Origin: Pomphorhynchus laevis
Taxonomy: Eukaryota > Acanthocephala > Palaeacanthocephala > Echinorhynchida > Pomphorhynchidae
Assembly (NCBI GenBank): GCA_012934845.2
Contig: WNNJ02003593.1
Coordinates: forward strand, 358,866-422,865
Length of the DNA stretch: 64,000 nt
Direction of reading: 5' to 3'
The position numbers were made by a program, and so were the translations under genes. Each line of letters opens with the position of its first letter. Positions within the stretch are counted from its first letter, which is position 1. Shown here piece after piece: positions 47,101 through 59,100 of this stretch. A model generated the notes under the pieces. It was given only the letters and a program-made list of their open reading frames with translations. It was not told where the DNA came from and made no database searches.

Positions 47101-50100
47101 TGATATGCTTTTGTACAGTTTCGCCAATTCAAAGAGATGGTACTCCAAAATTTGTTTGATGATCTAGTAACCGATATTGCTATTGTGAAATTTGATTCTT
47201 TACATTCCAACTACCGTTTTATTCATAGATGTCATTTATACTCTCTCGAACTATACTAATTCCGCCATGAATAAAAGTGGACGTATACGTATACGTGAAA
47301 TAGATTCTACGTATATTGTATATATTCCATATCTACAATGGAATATATCGTAAGCATTGCAATCGTGATCCATCATTTTTACATGTGTTAATTACCTCGT
47401 TGAACAACAATTATGGTTCTAGCATATATTATCTATCTTTGTATATTAACCTGATATCTTTGTTCGATAAGTTGAGTTTCACACCACCATCGGCTTCACC
47501 GATTTCACTACGTAAATCAAATTCTGGATTTTGCTTAGATAACATATCACTTAAAGCATAAATTTTGGAATCTGCTAACAGACGTTTTAGTGTGCAATCT
47601 GCTTGTTCTTCAGTTGCTGAATACTTAGTTGTCCTGTTTATGTCAAGAAACACTAGAGTATCTTCCTAAATTAAAAATGGAATACTTTGATTTAAAAAAT
47701 TTTATTCGCAGTTTATCTTGATTGAAACAATTTGTATTTTTAAACATACGTAGGTTGTCTTGTTATTATCGCTTGTCTTACATGATATATGCACATATTT
47801 TTAAGAAATTTTGAGGAAGAAGAAATATATGGCAGACGATTTTTTAATTAAATTTATTATATTTTTATTGATTATCTTTTTACAAGATCTTTATCAATTA
47901 TATCAATTTGCACCAAACGCTGGCACCTTTTCTAATATATATGGCGTTTATTTAAATGCCTAATCAGTAACTGTTTTTAACGCATTTTACATAATAATAT
48001 TTAGGTAATTCACTGCATGAGTAGATTACGGTATATTGAATGCCGTAATCGGTATAAAAATATAATATAATTAATATATATTAATATATAAATATAATAT
48101 AATATATAATATAATAATTTAATTATATATAAATATAATATAATTAAAATATAAAATATAATATAATTGCAATTACATAATATGCCGTACTCGTTACGGT
48201 ATATTACGGTATAAAAAATTACATATTTTGTCTTTTTGATTTTCATATTGATTCTACTAATTGATATTTAAGATCCAAAATCTAAATATCAATCAAACTA
48301 AATTAATATACTTTTTGCAATAAGCTAAGCTGAAATAATACCAATGTTTTAATTATAAAACGTTTCTATAATGTAATGTCGATTCCCTGTTCATATATTA
48401 ATAATTTTAAGAATAAAATATTATAATATTAAAATAGTATGAATTATTTATAGAATGGAACCAAGGAAACGACAATTTATTTCATAAAAGAGGGCAACTT
48501 CAATATTTCAATAGCTGCTGCTATCATAGTTCCTGATAATAGCAGCAGCTATTGATATATTTAACTGAATCTTTTTTATTGAATAAATTGTCGTTTATTT
48601 GGTTTCATTCTATAAATATTAAACTAATTAATTAATCATGATTAACTTGAATTACAATTTAAGTCTTTACATGGCGAATCATCCCCGAGAAAACATGCAA
48701 AATGTTTTTCGATCAAGATTCCGGCTGTCCAATCAGTCCTCTTCAAATGATTGTATGATATTTCTCAATTAGTCTTTTCAAGTCTTTTCTTGGGGATGAC
48801 TCGCCATATAAAGATTAAATTTGACCCGAATGTAATTCTGAACGACATAATTTCAGTGTGATTTTTTAAAAATATTAATACAAATGCTTCTAATGTTTCT
48901 AATATTCAACTAATATCATCGGCATTTGTTCAATTTTTCTGATATTTAGTCTACAAATTACCTCGTCGCATAATCCTTTGCTTATGAAAATGTCTAAGCC
49001 AATGCTCAAAATCAAAGCTTGTAAGTCATAATAGTGAAATGCGGTGTAAATGATTTGGTTTGTTTGAAGAAAGCAAGACAGTAGGTTATCTGCACTATTA
49101 ACTAAACTTTAATAAAATAAAAAAGTTACTGTTCAAATTTAATAGCCAACCTTCAGTTGTGCTTAGGCATTTCGCTAAATCATTGATATGGAAATAATAT
49201 TTGCAATCAATTTTAAAAAGATTCAGAAAATTGCTCAGAATGATTGGAGCAAATTCCATCTCGGGTAGAGAATCCATGTTATTTTCGGTAAGTTCAAATT
49301 GAGCTTGGATTTCATCCATGATTGCCTAAATAGTGAAGAGGATATTCAATTAAAGTTTAATCTGAATGTTTTAGATATGATGCTTTTCTAAATGCCAAAG
49401 TTTGGCAAATAATATTTAATTTATTTATAAATGGAAAGAGCTATGAATCAACGATGTAAAATTAAATTGCATCGTTAAATTTGTAATTTTTATTTTAAAT
49501 TGTGAAACTGATACTCTACGTGAATCAGGAAGAATTTTGCAATAAAACTTTTTTAATTGACACAAACAAGAAAGAGTGTAAATATGCATGCTTTTATAAA
49601 CAGCGTCGGGAAGCTTAATTCGGAATGCGCCTGCCACAGACGCCTAGCCTCCAATGAGGCGTTTCGAACTTAGTCTACTCATCACTAAAGGGTGGTCTCA
49701 TCAGTGTGGCCCTGTAGCTACACAACCTCGCCTAGTTACACAACCTTTAATGTTTTATTCTAGAATCTTCAAATCAATACAATCACATTAACGATAACCA
49801 TCATCGTTAAGCAATTACATTATCGCTAAGCGATTATTTTATCGATAATATTATCGATAAACAATCACATTATCGATAAAATAATCATTTTATCGATAAA
49901 CATTATCTATAATCAATCACATAATCAGTAAATTATCGGCACAATTATTTCATCAGTAGACGTTATTGATAAACATAAATGAAAAAATTATGTGTAAATG
50001 ATTGCCACAATCATTTAATCGATATGCGTCATCATCGCTAAGTAATTATTTTATCGATACATGCTATCGCTAAACAATCACATTATTTGGAATCAATTAT

Positions 50101-53100
50101 TTTATCGACAAACGTTATCTATAAACAATCACATAATCAATAAATTATTGGCACAATTATCTTATCAAAAACGTTATGGATAACTATCATCGCTAAGCGA
50201 TTATTTTACAGATAAATATTATCGCTAAACAATCACATGATCGGTAAAAAATTATTCTATCTGAAAGAATTATGTTTCAACTTTTATTTACAATACCAAA
50301 AATAAAGAAGGACTAAACCCTACAATGCTTTTTTAAACTCTTCGTCTGGAAGCTTAACACAGAATTTGCTTTCCACATACTCCTGCCCCAATGGGGCGTT
50401 TCAACGTGAATATTAAATATTTAAAAATAACTGGATTGATCAAAATAATAAATTTTGAATTTTGGAGGAGGATAATTAAAGAACTAGTTTATTTTTATAT
50501 TTCTCTATCTGCTGCTATCATAGTCAGAAATAAAACTTAAAAAGAAAATGAAAATTAGAGACGCTTTGTTTCTGGGCTAACATAAGCAAGAGGAATATAA
50601 AAATAAACTAGTGCTTATTAAGCCTGAACAAAATTTCAAAATTTTGAAAAAGAGAAAAAATAGAAAGTATATAGAATTATATATTAATATCAGGTAATAC
50701 AAATATTTTTTAAACTATCATCAATGCATTAATAACTTTGACAAGTTATAATCCGTCTTACTTCTATTAAATATTGTCAAATTTTAATTCAACTTAAAAA
50801 AATCAACTAATCATCTTATGAAACTGAGGTATATCGCAAACCGAATATTACGTATACTGGTATACGTAATATATTCTGGTATACTCATAAGCCATACAAA
50901 TATAAAATATCCGCAGCCACTTTGTTGTTAAGATCTTTGCAAATTTGCTCAAAAAAATGCAAACGGATGACTGAAAGACCAATTATTATGTCAAATTTAA
51001 AAATCGTGACTTTTCCAAATGGGCCATCATTCAGGCTGATCGAAAATCGTAGAGGATATTCGTTAGACCCACACACTACATAAAAGACAAAGTGGATACT
51101 AAAATATTTTTGCGATCGTCATTTGTCGACAACCTTAGTCTGAATCGCTTTGAGGACGGTCTAAGACGACAGATGTCCTATCGTCCAACAGTCTACTGTA
51201 TATCAAGCAGGGGTTTAGCATCCGTGCTTAAATAGTAACATACTAACATAGTAACATACTTCGTGGGGCATACTAAACGAACATTACACCTTAGAATAAA
51301 GTAACATCGTAATGCTCTAAGAAAAGGGGACATACCATCTGCTATTTTGAACCATTCCTTCAATAAAATACACCATATTCAGTTCGACGATGTCACAAAC
51401 AAAATAACTATTTTTTTCTTGTTATTTGGTTCTTATTTTTGCACATCAATGGCTGCGGAGAAAGTATTCATGGTAATAAATCGAATTACAACTTAAGAAT
51501 TCCCATCGATAGTATGGACTAAGAAAATTTCTTCATATTCCTTAGTACTAATTGGATATAAGGCAATTTTTGTTTTTTCGTAAACTACCATCTTGAAAAG
51601 GGTCACTGTGTATAACCGAAACGTTGCAAAATTAATAAAAACTTTTCTCGTGTGAATAATTTATTATGCCTAAGCATAGAATAAATCTAGCATTTACACT
51701 TCTGAAAAACAAAATTTGCAAAATACAAAACTAGTGGCAGAAAATGACAATTTTTATTTTATTAATTGTGATCAATAAAATCACGATTTGATTGATCTGA
51801 ACTAATCAGTTGAATTATATGTATAATGCGTGATTTGGAATTATTTCAAATCAGAATTGAATGCAAATCCACATTAAGACGTGATTTATGTTGTGAATCA
51901 AAACACGAGGTTTGTGCATATACTTTGCATAAAGTCGGAAAGGCTTTCTCCCGGATCACGGACAGACCTTTTTAAATAAGATCCATCATTATTGTTCGTT
52001 TTATTCGCTATAAAATGTCTATAAACAGGATATCTAAACAGCTTTGGGAAAAAGGGTTTCCAACGTGATATCATCATTGATATTTTGCATGTGACTTTGC
52101 TCTTTTGATCTAGAATTTTAGAAAATTACAGCAAATGCTAGTTTGCTTTGCGATCAAAAACCGAGTTGTAGGAATGCTCGTTAGTACCCGTAAAACAGTT
52201 TCGATATACACGAGATTAATATTGGCAAAATTACTCAGCGATTCACCTGATGTTTCGGAGTTTAAATATTTTGAGTTTTATTTATTTGAAATGATAAAAG
52301 CTAAAAATATAGATGGGTCTGTTTGGCGAGCACAATTTTATATTTATTGCTTTGATTCGTCATTTGAACAAGTTGAATAGCAACGGAAAACTTTAATTTA
52401 ACTGCGATCGTTTAAGGGTAATTAACTCCGGCCAATGACGAAATGAATAAGTAAAAGCGAAAACATCGCTTTTACTTAAGTAATACTTAATATAGCTAAT
52501 ACCTAACATCAAACAACTAATACCTGAATTAAGGTATTAGATTGAATATAAACTTAAATTTAACGTGCAATCGTATAAGAATAATAAACTCCGGATAATG
52601 ACGAAATGACTGAAATGAGTTTTTTTTTCGTGACATAGCAGCGATTAGTCATAAACATAAGATCCGTAAATTTGATATTATCAAATTCAAATTGTTAGAG
52701 ACAATCGGAGTTCGAAACAGTGTCTGAGGTTATCTGATACATTGTAAGTATCCTCATACGTTTACAATCAGTGTTTTTCTTTGATGGATGTCGATTTGAA
52801 AAATAATAGGTTTTTAATTAATTTATTCTATCAATATTCTATCGCATTCAAATCTTTATATCTAAAACAGCAAGACATTGCTGTTAACCGAATTTTACTC
52901 GAATCGTTCATTATGCATAATATATTTACGCTACCTTGCGTGATTGTAACTTGTCGACATAATCTTGCATATTTTCAAACTGATTACTTGAAAATTCTTT
53001 TAGTATATCTTCTTCTAGATTTTTTATTTCAGATTTTAGTTGAATAATTTCAGTTTCTTTTGCGGTTTGAGTGAGTTGCTCATCATTCATGTTCTTTACA

Positions 53101-56100
53101 CTTTGGGCGGCAAAGTACCGCTTTATATATCTTGCAAATTTATTTTGAAATTACTTTTCAATCCAAATATATCTTACACTTACTCAATCGAAAGTGAAAA
53201 GTCAATCACCAACGACCAATTCTCGAATGGTATAGTTTGCTCTTGAGTAATGAATATTATCTTCGCAGATTCATTGCAACTAATAGTTTGCGAAGGATTT
53301 AACTTTATTATATTGTTATTATCGTATGAAGTTATCTAAATGCAATGATTTATAAAAATATGATAATTACAATTAAATACTTTTAAATATCAAGTTCATC
53401 GAAATATACTTTGTTTTTATCAGCATAGAGCATTTAATTGTAATAAAAGTACAAGCTTAAGAGGAGTTGACACATTGAGATCAATAATCCATTTTAACTA
53501 GCAATCGTTAAAGTAATTTAACAACCCAACTCATCTAATTGCAATAAGAAACAAGTATAAATAATTATTGGAGCTGGATCAAAGAAAGGATAAAATTATT
53601 TTTGATATTTCGCTAACTTCTTTGAATAAAGAAAGGAGGAAACTATTTTTGATATGATATTTCGCTAACTTCTGTTAACAACTTCAGAAAATTTTATAGC
53701 GGAAATCACGTTTTATTTAAATTTTCTTTATAGCGAAAATCACGTTTTATTTTAATTCTCTGAAGATGCCAACTAGAAGTTGCCGAAATATCAAAAATAA
53801 TTTATTCTTTTCTTTGATCCAGCTCCAATAATTCTTTATCAATAATGGATCAGATCAACTATTTAAAAAGAAACAACTTTAGTTCTAGTAACGAGCAATT
53901 TTTTAAAGGATTACATTTAGCTATTGAATGTAATATCATTTACTATATATTTGTTTACATCTCTTTACAATTTAGTTTATCGAAGATCATGATTTAATTA
54001 AACCAATTGCTTATAACGGAAATCACTTTTATTTAAATTGCTACTTATTTTCGTTTCTTTTTGGTATAATCTCAAAATACTTCATTAATGTAATACCTTT
54101 AGCACATTGCATTTTAGCACACCCCATACATGCTGGCTATACGGTAACTAAACCCATTTATCATAATATGAGCTAATTAGGTTCTCTGTATACATATATA
54201 ATGCTTTAATTGTTGCGAACATTAGATGCATCTATTGTGTTACTATAGTGATAATAAATATGTATTTGAGGGATATAATTACATTAATGTTTAAAACTCC
54301 ACCATGGCCGGTCCCTAGCCCGTGCTGAGAAAGGAGGATACTTCGTGACAAGCCAGTCGTAAAACAAAACCGTCGCATCAACAGTACGAAATGGTGTCTC
54401 AATGAACTTCGCGAATAGGCGACTACGATGGTACGGACGCTTATTCGCGCAAACGAACATCAACCATTAATAAGGCCCATTGGCTTGACAGTGGACAAAG
54501 CGGAAACCGTAACGAAGCGGAACAAACGCTGAGGAAAAAGAAGAAGAATAACATTACTGCTTAACTGATCATAACTATTTCAAAAATATTAATGTTTTAT
54601 CAAACATTCAAATAATCACTGAACTGATTTTACATAAATTGAGTATTATAAATAACTGATGCCGATCCATGTTTTAAATTTGAAATTCTAAAGAAGGATC
54701 AATAAAGACTAAATTAATTTTACACTTCTCTAGCTGCTGGTAACATCATCAGAAAATACGCACAATTTGTTTATCAATTGTTGTTGAAATTGTTCATTTT
54801 ATATCGTAGATGGATGTTCTTTACCACATAAGTGCGGCGTGTGTGGTACAACTGCTATTCATCCTGCAAAGTACGATTGTAAGCCATTTTGCGCAAACTG
54901 CCGTGGTGAGAACCCCGCATGGTCAAAAAAGTGTAAAATCTTTAAGGCGTACCAAAAGAGACACAGGGGTGTGACAGCAAAACAGACTAGCTTCGTGGAA
55001 GCTATCTCGTCTAAAAAGAAAGACGACAGGATGCCGGATACGGAAATTCTTAAACTTATTGAAATGCAGCATCAGGCATCAATGATTCAACTTGAAAAAT
55101 TGGTCCAAAAATTGGTGGGTCAATTAGCGGAATCTTTCCGTTCTCCTCTTTCTGGGAAGACCAACAATATTAAGAAGCCACCAAAATCTAAGAAACGAAA
55201 CGGGTCAGCGCTGAGCATAGCCGCTCTGAAGCTTGCTCGGAAGGATTCGATCTGGGCTATGGCTAACGAGGGAAATGAAGATATCGCCCGTGGGCAAGCG
55301 ACTCCATTTGTCGTGACTAGAAGCGGTAAAGGCGACCTTTCCGCCTCTAGTTGCGACTAGTTGGAGGGCGTCCCACTTCGGTAACACTTACGCAATGGGA
55401 AGTAATCAAGGGCCTTTTTCACTGAATATTCTTCAGTGGAATTCGGGAGGTGCTTCCGCCCTTAGCCTTCTATCTGGTAAAGATGCAGATGTTATAGTCC
55501 TTCAGGAGACGCGGTCTATCCGTCTCCCCCAGGACTATTACTCGATTTATCCCTAAGCACATATACACCCACTTCACTCCTTACATTACCCCCTCGCTCC
55601 TCTTCATCTCAAGGTCTTTTAACCCTAGTAAATAACTCATTAAGATCATCCCTCCTATTAAACTACTCTTGTCCAGCCCTATCTTGTTTAGCTATATCAC
55701 TTTGTAAGAACGGTAAGCGTATAAGCATAGCCAATGTCTATATTCGGCCAGGAGAAATTCACAAGAACCGTGACCTCCTGGATCAAATATTGGGGAGCGG
55801 TTATGACATGTTACTTGGTGACTTCAAAGACTGAACTGGTCGTTGGATTAATGCAGCACTCCGCAGAGCAAGGATCGACTATCTTATTCATAAACCACCT
55901 TCCCCAACCTTTCATTGCTCTACAACAAATTCTCTCCTCGACATATTACTGCTACATAAGATGTGGTTGTTGAAACCCATTTGCACCGAGCAGTCGCGTC
56001 AACAACAGACCACCTCTCATGACCTAATTCGCTGGCGGCTAGAGGACGATACGTTGCTTAGAAGAAGGTTTCACTTTGACCCTATTAGAGTGGCCTTCTT

Positions 56101-59100
56101 TCAGGCAGCTATTTAACTCTTCCCCAGAATTGGAATTGAGAGTTTGACCGAATTTAATTCCTACCTCTCATCGCAAGCTACCGCGATCCTTTCGACTACC
56201 TATAAAGGTCGAATATACAATCCTACTCCAACAAAGCTCAAGGTCCTAGCAAAAATGTTACACCTTCCCAATCTCTCTGTTTCGCCAGACATATCCTCTC
56301 GAATGAATATTGTAGCTCTAGATATAGGCTCCAGCTGAGCAGGGATAGGGCAAGCATTGCTCACCTAAACCCTTCTCAGTCTTCCTTATGAAAGATATTC
56401 AAGAAGGAGAAGTTTGTTTGCTGGAAGGATAGAGCCTTGATTTGGATTGGTAGCATAGGCCTTGACAAAGTTTTAGAGGAGTCACTTTCCTTACATAATT
56501 ATGGAGCCACTCAATCTCCCCAACCAATCCCGCCTTGGTGTGACTTCAGGAGTAGGGACTTATCTGTTACAGATATCCTTAACTCATGGGGACCACTCCC
56601 GGGCACCTCCAAATCCCACGCGCCACTCACCACTCGTGTCTGTCAGCTTTTGACATACAGTCAGAGAAAGGAGGTCGTCATCACAATGCTATTAGCCTCC
56701 CCGTCTGACATAGCGGACATCAACATCAGCCGTCGAGGTTTTTTTACCTAAAAAGAGATTAATCACTTGTCCTAAAGATCTGCGGCCCATCTCGATTCAA
56801 AACGCCCTCATATCCATCTACGAGAAAGCGCTTGCGCGTAGAATCCGCGTTCATTTATGTAGGCGTAATTTGATCCCACCGAGTTTTCATGGGTTTGTCA
56901 AAGAGCGCTCGGTCCATTCAGCAATTGGTGAAGTGCATCAGTTTTGTCAGGATAATAGTCATCAGCTTGCTGTGGCTGTTTTTCTTGATTTTTCAGCTGC
57001 ATTTGACCGGATCTCCATTCCCTTCGTTATCTCCTCTCTTAGGTCCCTCGGGTTGCCTGCGAGAATTGTTAACAGGGTGGAGATATTGCTGTACACCAAG
57101 CGGTTCTACTATGAAGACGACCCTGATGCGCGTCAGTTCTACCCTATTACGGGTGTACCTCAAGGATCCCTAATTTCTCCTATCTTTTATCTTGCTGCAT
57201 CCATTGTACTATTCAAGAATTTTAAACGTGATCAACATCTAGTGGTGTATGCTGATAATACCACAGCCTTGTTCTCTGGACGCAGGTGCAAAGATGTAAT
57301 CTCTGACATCAGCCGTTTCTTTTTAAGATTAAAAGATCAGTTGCCCCCATCCAATCTTATTTTAAACTCCTCTAAATCACAGATGGTTGTCTTTAATGGC
57401 GTTCCTGCCACCAAAAAGAAACTTAAGAGACTAGCACTCTCTGCACTCTCCTCCATTTTGCAGCATCAACCACTCCCCATCTTCACGAGTCGAGTAAAAT
57501 ATCTGGGGTTCACCGTTACGGTGAATTGCTCGGCGAAAGCTGACCTGGATAGACTTAAAAGTATCCTGAAGAAAGCTAGGTGGGCTCTAAAACGGGTCCA
57601 GCATCTGTCATTGAATGGGATAACCCAAGTGCGCCTCTGGGGTACTTGGGCTATCTCGGGATTAGTCTTCTTCTCACGAGGACGTCCCCCAGAACAAAGA
57701 CTAAGGTTTCTCAAGCTCCTCATCTCGAGATTACCAACCATAGTCCGCCTTGACTGGACTCTTAGGTGTGTGAGAGACCCCGAATGGTTCAGTCAGAGGG
57801 CGGCGCGCTTGTGCGGCCGAGGGGCTCAGATCCCTCTGGACCTGAGGCCGTGAATGTAAGTTGAAGATTTCAAAATACAAGTCGTGAACAGCTTCTATTT
57901 AAAGTTATCTTTTGCATGTTTTTGTTTCTTAAGTTTTTATCAGATCTATAGTTATTAATAAAACCCCTACTTACTTATATCGTAGCTCAGCAATGATTTT
58001 ATCACCTCAGATCTACACTAGCAACAAAATGCTGCATAAAAATAAATTATCTTTTAAAATAACTGATGCCGATCTATTTTTAAAATTTGAAATTTTATAG
58101 CAACATCAATGAACTAATTTATATGTATCTAGCTGCTGCTTTAAAAAGCGCAAAAACATTAAAAGAAAAACGAAACAAATGTAAAATTAATAATAATGAA
58201 GATTATATTAACAATAACAACAGATAAGAAAGAAAACAACGAAACTGCATACAAAAACAGCGAACAAGTAGTACGCATATCAATTGTCGACGACTTTTGT
58301 ATCATCTTCTAAAACACTCATGGTCTCAGATTCAGAGGAATATGAGCCCCCGGACGCACCAGCGCACCGCCTTTCGGGGTCTTTCACCCCTAAGAGTCCA
58401 GTCGAGGCCAATGTAAAATTTATTCGTTTCAAATGAACAAATTAAACGTACATTATTTTTTCATTTTTCCGATGTTATTGTTCAGTATTCATAATTTGTT
58501 TTTATTAACTTTTCGAAATTTGCTTCCACGGATTTGATAATAAACAAATTACAAACGAAGTTGTTTAAGCAATCAATTGAAATCTAATTAATTTTTTATT
58601 TTAAAATCTGATAAAAAGCGATAATTAGTAATTAGATCTGTAAAAATACGTAGAAATTGAAGATCAAAATAATCAATAGAAATTTACATTTATTTAAAAT
58701 CAATATGAAAGCGTATCTTGCTTCGTGTCTGCAAATTCTAATATTAACAAGATTCTCTGTTTAAATGAATTTACTGATAAATAAAAATCAATTTGAAATT
58801 TTATAGCAATAAACTAATTTATTCTTATATTTCGCTAGCTGCTGTTCTGCGCATCATCAGAAACAAACGTAAAGAGAAAATGAAAATCAGAAACTTTTCA
58901 TGGGAATTAAGAAAATGGTATACGGAAAAGAGCTGTTATGGATATACTGCGATTTGTTTGTATTAATTTCAGTAGTTAGTAGTAGCACAAAGCAATCGTC
59001 GTATTCACGTGTGTATAGCAGATGCAGATGGCATATATAAGAAATAGGGCCTGAAACGGGATCATCATCTGTCATTGAATGGGAAATCCCAAGTGCGCCT

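Larger units (their letters stand above)
54810..57985 (+). mobile_element. Jockey/I-group-like LINE, copy 1 (5'-truncated, decayed)
   Basis: Opposite in sense to the dynein gene. ORF1 keeps only its C-terminal part with zinc-knuckle Cys residues (CGVCGTTAIHPAKYDC, CANCRGENPAWSKKC; 54815-55360). ORF2 begins at about 55395 with an APE-type endonuclease (NILQWNSGGASALSLLS, then VIVLQETRS) that is soon frameshifted by an extra base in a CAGGACTATTACT run and carries stops. The reverse transcriptase is open from 56870 to 57853. The flanks are two direct copies of a hammerhead-bearing repeat. Confidence 0.9.

Noticed and set aside
49425-49637. 70-codon minus-strand ORF starting MAGAFRIKLPDAVYK
   Set aside because: It lies within the SINE-like hammerhead element, whose other copies do not keep the frame.
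50885-51076. 63-codon minus-strand frame after an acceptor-like TTTTAG
   Set aside because: No recognised family, and no place for it between dynein exons 4 and 5, which join directly in phase.
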